A program made the position numbers and the translations under genes. Under the pieces are notes generated by a model, which was given only the letters and a program-made list of their open reading frames with translations, had not been told where the DNA came from and ran no database searches. From an uncultured Pirellula sp. (lineage in GTDB: Bacteria; Planctomycetota; Planctomycetia; Pirellulales; Pirellulaceae): a stretch of DNA of 33,610 bases. This document shows positions 1 to 8,425 of the stretch, piece by piece. Each line of letters begins with the position of its first letter. The first letter of the stretch is position 1. Location of the stretch: the NCBI GenBank assembly GCA_903892355.1, contig CAITIE010000083.1, positions 1-33,610 of the forward strand, in the 5' to 3' direction.

Positions 1-1
1 A

Positions 2-940
2 CACGTGGCAGGTACCACGCGTGGCCGAACCGTCAACGTCGAACGCTGGAATACCAACGGCACAAGCGAGAAAGGAACCGGAACGATCATCGCTTCCGGT
101 TATGGTCGAGGCACGAGCGTCGACTTCGCGCTACTGAAGTGCAACGGAGCGTTTGCTAAAGATGTCGATCCGATCCCACTGGCTGATCGCTACCCAAGCA
201 ACCAATCGTCGGTGACGACCTTCGGAAGCCCAAGGTGTGAATGGCCAAGCCTTCAGGTTCTACGGCTCAATCGCAAAGAAGGTCAAATCCTCTCTTGGAA
301 ACCGGAGGCCATCGGGGGACGCAGCGGCTCGAGCCTGATCGATTACACGGATGAAGGCCCACGTGTCGTCGGTCTACTTACCTGGGCTGGTGGTGGCGAG
401 GGGCTTGGCCAATCGACTCCGTTTCTACTCAGTGCGATGAGAGGCAAATTGCCAACAACGCTTGAGGGTCTACCTTCAGGCACTCGTGAAGTCAGTTGCC
501 AAGTTGAAGAAGCTAGCGATTACGAACAAATCGTCCAGGTTCCCTCGACCACGCTGGGCGAACCACTGCAATGGCCCATGGGTTTGCTAGCCCAAACACA
601 GGTGCAAGATGATGTGATCGACTCGATTCTTGATCGACCGAAGCTTAAGCCTGCACCCCAAGAGCCGAACGATTCCGGACTGATTCGCGATCGCTTGCCT
701 TTGGGACCGCAGTGGACTCCGGGTGGCTTGATCGCAACATCCGCAGGTTCCAGCATCGCATTGCTGCTGGGATTGCAATACGGTCTGCCGCTTCTACTCC
801 AAGCAATCCGCAATGCCAGGAAGCAACGCGGAAACGCTGTGCTGGACGACGAGCAGTTTAAGAAGCTGATGGATCAGTACCAACAGCTGCTCAAGCTCAT
901 GGAGCAAAACGGCAAGTCCCCACCGGACATCAAATCCTAA
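2..940 (+). CDS. Trypsin-like serine protease with C-terminal membrane segment, 5'-truncated by window edge
   Basis: The frame is open to the left edge. The first whole codon (2-4, CAC) encodes His followed by Val, which fits the catalytic His of a trypsin/HtrA-fold protease (xxAHV). Counting the GTG at 5 as residue 1, the expected Asp is D40 in VDFALLK and the nucleophile is S107 in GGRSGSS. All three triad residues are therefore visible, and the true start lies upstream. Residues about 240-268 form a Gly/Leu/Ala-rich hydrophobic stretch (probable membrane anchor), followed by a charged tail of about 40 residues (KKLMDQYQQLLKLMEQ) that may be helical. It sits 13 bp upstream of phage-type head-tail genes. 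It does not look like a standard prohead protease (S14, S49, S78), so its role in the module is unknown; processing of a virion or envelope protein is possible. Confidence 0.72.
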   Translation, partial: HVAGTTRGRTVNVERWNTNGTSEKGTGTIIASGYGRGTSVDFALLKCNGAFAKDVDPIPLADRYPSNQSSVTTFGSPRCEWPSLQVLRLNRKEGQILSWKPEAIGGRSGSSLIDYTDEGPRVVGLLTWAGGGEGLGQSTPFLLSAMRGKLPTTLEGLPSGTREVSCQVEEASDYEQIVQVPSTTLGEPLQWPMGLLAQTQVQDDVIDSILDRPKLKPAPQEPNDSGLIRDRLPLGPQWTPGGLIATSAGSSIALLLGLQYGLPLLLQAIRNARKQRGNAVLDDEQFKKLMDQYQQLLKLMEQNGKSPPDIKS

Positions 941-953
941 GTGGAGCCTCGCC

Positions 954-1334
954 ATGGCCGACATGCTTCGTGCAGGCCAAGAATGGCTCGCCAACCAGCT
1001 CAAGGCCCATGCATCTCGCACGGTGGTCTATCTGAGGGGAGCCAACCAAACCAGCGTCACGGCCATTATCGGCCGGACGCTGATGAAACTCGAGGACAGC
1101 TACGGTGGCGTTCACATGCAATGGACTGACCGTGACTTTCTAGTTCCACCTGAGGATTTGGTACTCGCCGGTTCGCAGATCCTGCCGGAGCGTGGTGACA
1201 CGATCCGCGAAACCGACAACGGCAAAGTCTACATCTATGAGGTCAACGCTCCTGGGAGCGAGCCACCTTGGCGATGGTCGGACCCTCACCGCAGACTTCT
1301 TCGCATTCATACCAAACAGATCGGGATCGAGTAA
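954..1334 (+). CDS. Small phage-type protein, possibly head-tail connector
   Basis: A 126-residue protein starting at ATG 954, with GGAG about 8 bp upstream. I do not recognise it by sequence. The central and C-terminal part (RGDTIRE, YEVN, then a basic RRLLRIHTKQIG end) looks like the short beta-rich head-closure or head-tail joining proteins of siphoviruses. The position just before a tail-completion-like gene supports that reading. Its stop overlaps the next start (TAATG at 1332-1336), so the two are probably translationally coupled. An upstream-overlapping ORF at 941-1129 in another frame is a shadow. Function rests on synteny and size only. Confidence 0.6.
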   Translation: MADMLRAGQEWLANQLKAHASRTVVYLRGANQTSVTAIIGRTLMKLEDSYGGVHMQWTDRDFLVPPEDLVLAGSQILPERGDTIRETDNGKVYIYEVNAPGSEPPWRWSDPHRRLLRIHTKQIGIE

Positions 1335-1762
1335 TGCCGGCAAATATCGTCGCAATTGCAGATGCAGTGACCGCAGAGCTGAACGGCAATTCGTTCAGTC
1401 AGCCATTCACTGCGCAGCGGCTTTACTTGCCTGTCTTTGATCTGCAAGGAATGTCTCAGATCAAGGTAACGGTGGTCCCCAAGGGAATCACGAGCGCATC
1501 GCTAGATCGATCGCGAGACAGCTTCGATTACCAGATTGATGTTGCAGTCCAAAAGAAAACATCCAATGAAATCGTCGTGATCGATTCGCTAATGCTCTTG
1601 GTCGAGGAGATCGGAGACTACTTCCGGTCCAATCCGCTCTCAAGCTTTCCTGGGGCTCGCTGTACCAACGTGGAAAACCTCCCGGTCTATGCGCCCGACC
1701 ATTTACAAGAACTCCGTCAATTCACCAGCGTCCTGACTCTCACGTTCCGCCTTTGGAGATAA
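1334..1762 (+). CDS. Phage tail-completion/neck-like protein
   Basis: A 142-residue protein. I chose ATG 1334 rather than the in-frame ATG 1268 because 1334 overlaps the preceding stop by one base and removes a long overlap. Residues run from a Ser/Phe-rich N-terminus through a charged mid-section (YQIDVAVQKK, VIDSLMLLVEEIGDYF) to a beta-strand-rich end (FTSVLTLTFRLWR). This pattern of an alpha/beta protein of about 140 aa ending in paired strands fits tail-terminator or neck proteins (gpU-like) that follow the connector in lambda-like gene order. No catalytic motif is visible. The assignment comes from position and general fold look, not from recognised homology. Confidence 0.55.
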   Translation: MPANIVAIADAVTAELNGNSFSQPFTAQRLYLPVFDLQGMSQIKVTVVPKGITSASLDRSRDSFDYQIDVAVQKKTSNEIVVIDSLMLLVEEIGDYFRSNPLSSFPGARCTNVENLPVYAPDHLQELRQFTSVLTLTFRLWR

Positions 1763-1765
1763 CCG

Positions 1766-3343
1766 ATGACCACCGGAGACGTTGGCCCATTCCGTATGCA
1801 GTTCACCAATTCGCGAGGAGTCACCCGAGAGATTCCTGGCTTGGATGACGTGGACGACATGTTCAAAGTCAAATCGATCCAGAAGAAGTTTCGCGATTCC
1901 TGGACTCGAACTCTGACGGACCTGTGGGAACTAACCACCAGCGGTGGATCCACGGCGAGCGTCTCCGGTGGTGTACTGACCATCGGATCCGGAACAACCG
2001 CAGGTGGATATGCCGAGCTGCTCTCGAAGGAAATATTCACGATTCCCTTCCGAGCCATGATTGCAGTTCAATCGGGGGCAACCAGACAAGCCAACACGCA
2101 CCACATCATCGAAGCCGTTTCGGTAGATCCAAATACCGGTATCCCCGATGGCAAGCACAGCCTGAACATGGACATTGGTGGTGCTGCCAACACGACCGTG
2201 ACCAATATGGTCTACAGCGTGCAGAACGGTGGCTTGGTACCTATCGCATCGGCAGCATCTGCGATCGTTACGACCGCGACCTATTCAATTCTCGAACTCG
2301 AACCGTTCTCCGACGAGTGCTATTTCCACTCCCGCGCGATGGATTCGACCGGAGGCCGTTCGAACTCGTATGTGCGGCATCAGCAGATTCCAGATCCAAC
2401 CGCGGTCTACAAAATCCGCATTCGCTCGATGAATCATCAAGGGTTCAAGGCCGTTTCCAACGCGGTGGCAGGCCCCGGCAATGTCATTCGCCTGACGTCG
2501 ACCGCTCACGGATACACCGGAACGCCGACGATTTGGGTCGAGTACCTCAACGGTGTCACCAATAACGGGGCAGCCTTGCGTGGTAATTACGCAGCCACCG
2601 TGATCGATGCCAACACGATCGACCTAATCGGTACTGTGTTCTCCGGAGCGTATGTTACCGGTTCCGGGCAGATTGCCTTGGCGGCAGCTCCGGCTGCCAA
2701 CATCAATTTCCAATCCCAATTCATCAACTGCCAGGATTACGCCGAGCTCACTGCTGAAATCACTGCAGGTCGTGGCCAAACCGTGGTCGGACAAGGTCTA
2801 GGCGTGATCCTCACCGGTGCGACCGCAACCACGACCAACATCGGAACCGTCACAGCAAACGTCGCCGGTCAAGCGGCCCACGATGCGGTAATTGCCGGCA
2901 ACCCCGTTCGGATGGCTGCTCGTGCTCTGACCGCAGCGTATGCCAGCGTTGCCACAGGAGATGTCGCGGACCTAGTTTCCACCCTTCAAGGTGTACTGGT
3001 AACGCGCCCTTGGCAAATCCCCGAACTCGAATGGTCGTATGCTTCCATCGCTGGTGGAGTGATCAATACGACCGATGTCGCATTGGTTGCTGCAGCGGGT
3101 GCGGGTCTGCGTCGCTACATCTGCTCGATGCAACTTTCGAACAACTCGGCAGTCGCCACGGAAATCGTCCTCAAGGACGGAGCGACGGTCATTTGGAGAG
3201 GCCACCTGCCTGCTAACGCGCCGATGGCTGAGATCATCTTCGAGAACCCGCTTAAAACGACAGCCGCAACGGCGCTGAACTTTGCGTGCATCACCACCGG
3301 TGCTGCGGTCTACGTCAACGCACAAGGATTCACCGCACCGTAA
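1766..3343 (+). CDS. Large phage structural protein, possibly decoration or adsorption fibre
   Basis: A 525-residue protein with start ATG 1766 behind GGAG. It is Ala/Thr/Gly-rich with no transmembrane segment or catalytic motif. Residues about 240-300 contain a TAHGYTGTPTIWVEYLNG...DANTIDLIG segment, like the small FCCH-like beta modules common in phage tail fibres and adhesins. The last ~80 residues form a beta-sandwich-like end (TEIVLKDGATVIWRGHLPA...NAQGFTAP), typical of tail or receptor-binding proteins. It sits between the neck gene and the HK97-gp10-like gene, which is unusual for a fibre, so a decoration or tail-tube-associated role is also possible. Confident that it is coding and structural; role uncertain. 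Confidence 0.6.
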   Translation: MTTGDVGPFRMQFTNSRGVTREIPGLDDVDDMFKVKSIQKKFRDSWTRTLTDLWELTTSGGSTASVSGGVLTIGSGTTAGGYAELLSKEIFTIPFRAMIAVQSGATRQANTHHIIEAVSVDPNTGIPDGKHSLNMDIGGAANTTVTNMVYSVQNGGLVPIASAASAIVTTATYSILELEPFSDECYFHSRAMDSTGGRSNSYVRHQQIPDPTAVYKIRIRSMNHQGFKAVSNAVAGPGNVIRLTSTAHGYTGTPTIWVEYLNGVTNNGAALRGNYAATVIDANTIDLIGTVFSGAYVTGSGQIALAAAPAANINFQSQFINCQDYAELTAEITAGRGQTVVGQGLGVILTGATATTTNIGTVTANVAGQAAHDAVIAGNPVRMAARALTAAYASVATGDVADLVSTLQGVLVTRPWQIPELEWSYASIAGGVINTTDVALVAAAGAGLRRYICSMQLSNNSAVATEIVLKDGATVIWRGHLPANAPMAEIIFENPLKTTAATALNFACITTGAAVYVNAQGFTAP

Positions 3344-3351
3344 GGACAACC

Positions 3352-3744
3352 ATGATCGACGTTAAAGTCACCACAAAGAAATCGATCGACAAGGTCAAGC
3401 GCAAGGCGCAGCAAGGCAACTTTAAAAGCCTTGGCCATGCGGCTGCGACCATTCGTTTGGTGGCTCGTCGCTCCATCCGTAGACGCCAGACAGCTGCAAT
3501 GCCAGGCAGTCCACCCAACACACGTCGAGGTCAACTCAAACGCTCGATCATGTATGCAATCGACAAACAGCGCGGCGTGGCACTCATCGGACCAGATTTC
3601 GATGTGATCGCCACCGCAGGCAAAGCCCATGAGTTTGGTGGCAAGTTTCGTCGTGAGCATTACCCCAAACGACCGTTCATGGGACCCGCACTAGAAAAAG
3701 TCAAAGACCGTCTGCCTCCCATGTGGGCAGGCAGCATTCGATAA
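3352..3744 (+). CDS. HK97 gp10-like / virion morphogenesis tail-completion protein
   Basis: A 130-residue basic protein. ATG 3352 is preferred over upstream in-frame 3286 because AAGGA precedes it and the earlier start would overlap the previous gene by about 60 bp. It has a Lys/Arg-rich N-terminus (KSIDKVKRKAQ), an RRSIRRRQ stretch, then GSPPNTRRGQLKRSI and an AHEFGGKF...PKRPFMGPALEK end. Small HK97-gp10 and gpG/gpS-type tail-completion proteins share this layout: basic helix, PxTRxGxLxxSI, EFGG, then RPFMxPAL. Those conserved pieces and the position just before the tail tube gene make this one of the better-supported structural calls. Confidence 0.75.
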   Translation: MIDVKVTTKKSIDKVKRKAQQGNFKSLGHAAATIRLVARRSIRRRQTAAMPGSPPNTRRGQLKRSIMYAIDKQRGVALIGPDFDVIATAGKAHEFGGKFRREHYPKRPFMGPALEKVKDRLPPMWAGSIR

Positions 3745-3756
3745 GGAGAAACAGGA

Positions 3757-4206
3757 ATGCCAGCCAAACTAGGACTCGATGCCAAGCTCTACCGCAACAC
3801 AGGGACGTATGCAGCTCCCACCTGGGATCTCATTGGAAATGTCCGAGACCTAACCCTCAACCTGGAAACCGGTGAAGCCGACGTTTCAACCCGATCCAAT
3901 AACGGATGGAGAGCCACGGTAAGCACGCTCAAGGATGCGTCGCTGGAATTCGAGATGGTATGGGACACCGCCGACTCGGATTTCGGTGCGATCCGCGATG
4001 CGTTTCTCAATAACACAACCGTTGAAATCGCAGTCATGGACGGACTCATCACCGGTGCCGGAAGCAGCGGTTCCCAAGGGCTCAGAGCAAGTTTCCGCAT
4101 CGCAAGCTTCTCGCGCAACGAAGCCCTCGAAGAGGCGATCACTGTTTCGGTGACTGCTAAGCCAACCTATTCGGCCAATCCACCCTCCTGGATGTCCGTC
4201 GCCTAA
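3757..4206 (+). CDS. Phage major tail (tube) protein
   Basis: A 149-residue protein with ATG 3757 behind AAGGAG. The N-terminus (MPAKLGLDAKLYRNTG, WDLIGNVRDLTLNLETGEADVSTRSN) and the mid-section describing small changes from a target value (LEFEMVWDTADSDFGAIRDAFLNN) match the tail tube family that forms the hexameric tail shaft. The C-terminal part (GLRASFRIASFSRNEALEEAITVSVTAKPT) has the alternating strands of the tube fold. It precedes the chaperone pair and tape measure gene, exactly as in lambda-like and TP901-like tails. No N-terminal contractile sheath gene is adjacent, suggesting a non-contractile siphovirus-like tail. Confidence 0.75.
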   Translation: MPAKLGLDAKLYRNTGTYAAPTWDLIGNVRDLTLNLETGEADVSTRSNNGWRATVSTLKDASLEFEMVWDTADSDFGAIRDAFLNNTTVEIAVMDGLITGAGSSGSQGLRASFRIASFSRNEALEEAITVSVTAKPTYSANPPSWMSVA

Positions 4207-4244
4207 TTCCGTCTGAATTCACTTGCTTCGTGAGGTTTTAGAAA

Positions 4245-4739
4245 ATGCACAGTTTTGTGGATAACGCCCGACGGACATGGGAAGTTGCAATCAACGTTGC
4301 AGCGGTCAAACGGATCCGTGGCTTGCTGGGTATCGATCTCTACGCCCTGGTCGATGACGGATTCAAGTCGCTCTCGAAACTCGTTTCCGATCCGGTCACG
4401 CTGGCCGATGTGCTGTACTGCTTGTGCAAAGACCAAGCCGACAAGCAATCGATCTCTGACGAAGATTTTGGCAGAGCACTCTCCGGGGATGTCATTACTC
4501 AGGCTGCCGATGCGTTTGTTGAGGAACTCATCGATTTTTTCCCAGATGCCCGCGCCAGGGCGAGCCTTCGCAAGGCGATCGAAGCGGGCAAAGCGGTTCG
4601 GGACAAGGTGCTCAACCACGCGGAGAAGATCCTCGATTCGATCAACCCCGAAACCGAAGCGCAGAAGTGGATCAACTCGTCTGGCACTTGGCCGGAGTCC
4701 TCGGAATCGACCCAGGACCATTTACCCTCCGAGAGCTAA
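4245..4739 (+). CDS. Tail assembly chaperone-like protein (G-like)
   Basis: A 164-residue, mainly helical, acidic protein between the tail tube gene and the tape measure gene, the invariable location of the gpG-type tail assembly chaperone that holds the tape measure protein during tail assembly. It has no enzymatic motif. Residues about 25-65 (LLGIDLYALVDDGFKSLSKL...TLADVLYCLCKDQ) and 85-145 are amphipathic. The last 73 bp overlap a second reading frame in the -1 phase (next entry), as in the G/GT arrangement. The assignment is by position and fold type; sequence homology is not recognised. Confidence 0.65.
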   Translation: MHSFVDNARRTWEVAINVAAVKRIRGLLGIDLYALVDDGFKSLSKLVSDPVTLADVLYCLCKDQADKQSISDEDFGRALSGDVITQAADAFVEELIDFFPDARARASLRKAIEAGKAVRDKVLNHAEKILDSINPETEAQKWINSSGTWPESSESTQDHLPSES

Positions 4740-4954
4740 TCGCCATGGGGGAGGCACGCAGCCAAGTTCTCTGGAATCACACCTCCAGCGTTCTGGCGAT
4801 GCTTGCCAACATCCATCGCGATGCCAAACGCTCGAAAGTCTACCACCCAGTGGATTTCAATCCGCACGCAAAGAAACGAATCCAACATCGCACGATGGTT
4901 GGTATCGAAGCCTTGAAACACGTCTTCATCGATCGCCAAAGTGAGTTGCAATAG
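4667..4954 (+). CDS. Overlapping small tail protein (T-like), GTG start or -1 frameshift product
   Basis: A 95-residue frame with the segment GIDPGPFTLRELIAMGEAR then NHTSSVLAMLANIHRDAK, a pattern I associate with short phage proteins found between tail chaperone and tape measure. The conserved part starts before the ATG at 4745, so translation must begin at GTG 4667 or enter by a -1 shift from the preceding gene, whose stop is at 4737-4739. The frame stays open upstream of 4667. I found no canonical X_XXY_YYZ slippery heptamer in the correct phase between about 4600 and 4739, so independent initiation is as likely as frameshifting. It ends 2 bp before the tape measure start. Confidence 0.7.
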   Translation: MDQLVWHLAGVLGIDPGPFTLRELIAMGEARSQVLWNHTSSVLAMLANIHRDAKRSKVYHPVDFNPHAKKRIQHRTMVGIEALKHVFIDRQSELQ

Positions 4955-4956
4955 TC

Positions 4957-6948
4957 ATGGCATCTAGTTCGAGCATCAAAGCCGGTGCAGCCTACATCGA
5001 ACTCTACACCAAAGACTCGCGTCTGGTCAAAGGACTCAACGATGCAGCCAAGCGGCTCGACGCCTTTGGCAAGAGTCTTCAAGGGATCGGGACGAAGATG
5101 GCCATGCTCGGTGCAGGAATCGTTACCCCACTTGCTGGTGCTGCCAAGGTATTTGCCGACATGGGGAGCGATATGGTCGACATGAGCCAGCGCACAGGCG
5201 TGTCGGTAGAAGCTCTATCGGAACTGGGGTTTGCCGCCGAGCAGTCCGGTGCAGACATGGGGACGCTCGAAGGATCCTTAAAGAAGATGCAAAAGATGCT
5301 CTTCGAAGCGGCATCCGGTTCGCAAGCGGCTCAAGAAACCCTCGCATCGCTGGGGCTCAGTGTAGCGCAACTTTCAAAATTATCGCCCGACGAGCAATTC
5401 AAGGTAATCGCCGATCGGATGTCGCAAATCACCGATCCGACACTCAAAACCGCCACTGCGATGGCAATCTTTGGAAAATCAGGCACGCAATTGCTACCCA
5501 TGCTCCAGAATGGCGCGCAGGGCATCGAGGAACTTCAGCAACAAGCCCGCGATCTGGGGCTGACCATGGCAACCGAAGATGCCCAAGCGGCCGAAGCCTT
5601 CGGTGATCGCATCGATGTTCTTTGGAAAGTACTCAAAAAGACCGTCTTTACAATCGGATCGGCATTGGAGCCGGTCCTCTCGGCCATGATCGATTCGACC
5701 GTTCGGATCGTGGTGGCAACCAGCGATTGGATCAAGAACAACAAAGACTTGATCGTCACGGTCTTTAAAGTTGGCATGGCGATCGCAGCTGGGGGCGCAG
5801 CGATTGTTGCGTTGGGAGCAGCAGCCGTTGGACTCGGCACAGTCTTTAGTGCTGCTGCCACAGTACTGGTGGGGATCGGACAAGGAATCGCGATACTTGG
5901 AACCGCGATCGCAGCACTGCTCTCTCCGATTGGTCTTACCATCGCTGGTTTAACGGCACTGGTCGGCTACCTCGTCTACACCAGCGGAGCAGGTACGCAA
6001 GCGATGCAGTGGCTGGGGGAGCGATTCAATGAACTCAAAGATACAGCACTGGCAGCTTGGAAAGGGATCGGCGATGCACTCGCAGCAGGAGACATCGCAC
6101 TAGCTGGCAAAATTCTTTGGCTCACTTTGAAAATGGAGTGGCAACGTGGAGTCGCGTTCCTGCAGTCGAAGTGGCTGGACTTCAAAGGATTCTTCATCGG
6201 TATCTTCCAAAGCGCGGTCTACAGCGTCGCAGGTCTGATGACCGACGCTTGGGCAGGTTTGCAAACCGGTTGGCTGGAAACCACCCACTTCATCGCCGAT
6301 AGTTGGACGATTCTCATCAGCCTTCTGCAAAAAGGATGGAACCGATTCAGCGGGTTCTTTCAAAAGGTATGGGCCCGCATCCAAGGTCTCTTTGGGGATA
6401 CCAACGCCGAAGCTGAGATTGCCAAGATCAACGACGAGATCGCAAAGCAAGACGACCTGATCAACAACTCTCAAAACCAAACGATCCTCGATCGCGAAAA
6501 GCAACGTCAGAAGGCTCGCAACCAAATCGAGCAAGATCGCCAAGGTGCCCAGTCGGCACTCTCGGACATGCAGGCCCAAGAGCAATCGGCTCTTGCAGCT
6601 GCCAACCAGAAAGCTTTGGCCGACTCTGCTGCCGAGCTTGAGAAGGCCAAGGGGGAATGGAAAGCCGCATTGGGTGAAGCAGCACAGAAACGTGCCGAAA
6701 CCTCTCTCGGCTCAACGAGCAAATTCTCCCTGTCTGCGCTTGGCTTGCCAGATTTGGGCAGCATGGATCAAGCGCTCGCTGAGACCAAGAAGAAAACGGA
6801 TGTCGTGGGAACTTTCAATCCCATCGCCGCCATGAACCTCGGATCCGATTCGCTTGGCGAACGCACCGCACGCGCTAGCGAAGAGGTCGCTACCAACACC
6901 AAGAAACTTCTGCAGCAAGCCGAACGTGGTGGCTTGGTCTTTGGATAG
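4957..6948 (+). CDS. Tail tape measure protein
   Basis: A 663-residue protein starting at ATG 4957. The N-terminal ~210 residues (LNDAAKRLDAFGKSLQGIGTKM...VFADMGSDMVDMSQRTGVSVEALSELGFAAEQSG...AMAIFGKSGTQLLPML) are the classic TP901-type tape measure domain with its GVSVEALS and FGKSG signatures. Residues about 265-335 are strongly hydrophobic (Ala/Gly/Val/Ile), as expected for the part inserted into the host membrane on DNA ejection. Residues about 480-600 are a Gln/Glu/Ala-rich coiled coil. It sets tail length and is the longest gene of the tail block. At 663 residues it is on the short side, implying a short tail if functional. Confidence 0.92.
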   Translation: MASSSSIKAGAAYIELYTKDSRLVKGLNDAAKRLDAFGKSLQGIGTKMAMLGAGIVTPLAGAAKVFADMGSDMVDMSQRTGVSVEALSELGFAAEQSGADMGTLEGSLKKMQKMLFEAASGSQAAQETLASLGLSVAQLSKLSPDEQFKVIADRMSQITDPTLKTATAMAIFGKSGTQLLPMLQNGAQGIEELQQQARDLGLTMATEDAQAAEAFGDRIDVLWKVLKKTVFTIGSALEPVLSAMIDSTVRIVVATSDWIKNNKDLIVTVFKVGMAIAAGGAAIVALGAAAVGLGTVFSAAATVLVGIGQGIAILGTAIAALLSPIGLTIAGLTALVGYLVYTSGAGTQAMQWLGERFNELKDTALAAWKGIGDALAAGDIALAGKILWLTLKMEWQRGVAFLQSKWLDFKGFFIGIFQSAVYSVAGLMTDAWAGLQTGWLETTHFIADSWTILISLLQKGWNRFSGFFQKVWARIQGLFGDTNAEAEIAKINDEIAKQDDLINNSQNQTILDREKQRQKARNQIEQDRQGAQSALSDMQAQEQSALAAANQKALADSAAELEKAKGEWKAALGEAAQKRAETSLGSTSKFSLSALGLPDLGSMDQALAETKKKTDVVGTFNPIAAMNLGSDSLGERTARASEEVATNTKKLLQQAERGGLVFG

Positions 6949-6958
6949 GAGAGCAAAT

Positions 6959-7750
6959 ATGGCAGATCCCATCATTATCGAACGCTTCGACTCCAAGGAA
7001 GCGACCGAAAGCAAAGACAGTCCGACCCATGATCTGGTCTACATGATCATGAACACCGAGCAATACTCGGTCGCCAAGAGTCTCATGGCGTCGACGGTTC
7101 CCGAAAAGGTCGGCGATCTGTTCTTGGATGATTACCACATTGTTCACTTGGGCAATGGCGTCTGGGAAGGAACCGCTCGTTACGTCAAATGGAAAAGCGA
7201 GTCGCAGTACTCGTTCGACACCGGAGGTGGAACGCAGCATATCTCACAAAGCATCTCCAATGTGGGTAAGTATGCTGCTGCAGGTTTCAGTGCGCCCGAC
7301 TTCTTCGGAGCGATCGGGGTTACCGATGATCGGGTCGAAGGGACCGACATCACAGTTCCGGTGTTCAATTTCACCGAGACCCACTACATCGAAAAAGCCC
7401 TTGTCACTGGTGCGTACAAGCTCGCGCTGTTCAACCTCACTGGCAAAGTCAACGGTTCAGGATTCAAGGGGTTTGCCAAAGGAGAAGTCCTGTTCCTCGG
7501 AGCAAGTGGATCGAAGCGTGGTCTGGACGATTGGGAGATCACGTTTCGATTCGCTGCAAGTCCCAATGTCGCTGGTATAAGCCTGGGAGACATCGCAGGC
7601 GTTTCCAAGGAAGGTTGGCAGTACCTTTGGGTTCGCTTCATCGACGACGAAGATGCAACGGCCAAGGCATTAATCAAACGCCCCGTGGCAGCCTACGTCG
7701 AGCAAGTTTACCCCTATGGAGACTTCAGCAATCTCGGAATTGGAGTGTGA
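6959..7750 (+). CDS. Distal tail / baseplate-like structural protein
   Basis: A 263-residue protein. I chose ATG 6959 because AGGAG lies 6-10 bp upstream and the in-frame ATG 6854 would run deep into the tape measure gene. It starts MADPIIIERFDSK and is rich in Gly, Ser and aromatics, with no membrane segment or catalytic motif. Residues 60-90 (FLDDYHIVHLGNGVWEGTARYVKW) and the C-terminal third (DDWEITFRFAASPN...GWQYLWVRF) look like beta-sandwich structural segments. By gene order directly after the tape measure gene it should be a distal tail protein or tail-tip adaptor. I do not recognise the family by sequence. Confidence 0.6.
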   Translation: MADPIIIERFDSKEATESKDSPTHDLVYMIMNTEQYSVAKSLMASTVPEKVGDLFLDDYHIVHLGNGVWEGTARYVKWKSESQYSFDTGGGTQHISQSISNVGKYAAAGFSAPDFFGAIGVTDDRVEGTDITVPVFNFTETHYIEKALVTGAYKLALFNLTGKVNGSGFKGFAKGEVLFLGASGSKRGLDDWEITFRFAASPNVAGISLGDIAGVSKEGWQYLWVRFIDDEDATAKALIKRPVAAYVEQVYPYGDFSNLGIGV

Positions 7751-7753
7751 TCC

Positions 7754-8425
7754 ATGGGGGACCAGTTCCGCAAAGTTCAGCCAGGGGATCCGCTGAAGAT
7801 TCCGGCAGAAGCCTGGAATGCTTTGGTGGATTTATCTCGGCAACAAAAGAACCAACGACATGACCAACTCGCCGAAGCCGAAGGAACCTCACGACAAACG
7901 ACACTGGCCAAAGTACGCAACCAAACCGGAGCCGACCTCGATCGCTTCTCAATCGTCGCACTCGGCACACCGATCATCACCCCCGCAGCAAACCTCAGAG
8001 AATTCAAACGCCAAATCAGTTTCCAAGGCTTGGTCCCGAGTGCCAACACTGGACCACGCTTTGGAGTACTGCTCGAACCGCTGAAGAACAACTTCATTGG
8101 CACTGCAGCGATGGGCGGATGTGTCATCACCCGCGTTTCAGTCGGTACCCATGCTTACACCTGTGCTGAAACGGTCGCTGGCCAAAACGGCTACTTGCGC
8201 AGCGTTCCTCACGGGCCAGCATCGGTGCTTTGGATTGAATCTTCCGGCGCGGTGCGATGGGCAGTGATCCGATTCGATGATGCCAACTACGAAGAGATCG
8301 TTTTCATCACGAGCAACATCCCCGATGGCAATGGTTACTACCCAGGCGTGGTCCAGAAGTTCGACATTGCTTCGAAATCCTGGAGCACGATCTTCGATTG
8401 CAAGGTGGTGGATGCCAACAAATGA
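7754..8425 (+). CDS. Phage-associated conserved structural protein
   Basis: A 223-residue protein starting at ATG 7754, 3 bp after the preceding stop. The N-terminus FRKVQPGDPLKIPAEAWNALVDLSRQQ is a pattern seen at the start of small tail-tip or adhesion proteins: a trimerisation-like helix followed by beta-rich domains. Residues 65-130 (SIVALGTPIITP...RFGVLLEPLKNNFIGTAAMGG) are beta-rich. No catalytic residues are recognisable. Its stop overlaps the start of the Ser/Gly-repeat gene (ATGA at 8422-8425), so the two are likely co-translated and may be parts of the same fibre assembly. Confidence 0.55.
   Translation: MGDQFRKVQPGDPLKIPAEAWNALVDLSRQQKNQRHDQLAEAEGTSRQTTLAKVRNQTGADLDRFSIVALGTPIITPAANLREFKRQISFQGLVPSANTGPRFGVLLEPLKNNFIGTAAMGGCVITRVSVGTHAYTCAETVAGQNGYLRSVPHGPASVLWIESSGAVRWAVIRFDDANYEEIVFITSNIPDGNGYYPGVVQKFDIASKSWSTIFDCKVVDANK

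Noticed and set aside
5-7. GTG at base 5 as the true start of the protease
   Set aside because: The preceding codon encodes His in the position of the catalytic His, so the real start must be upstream of the window.
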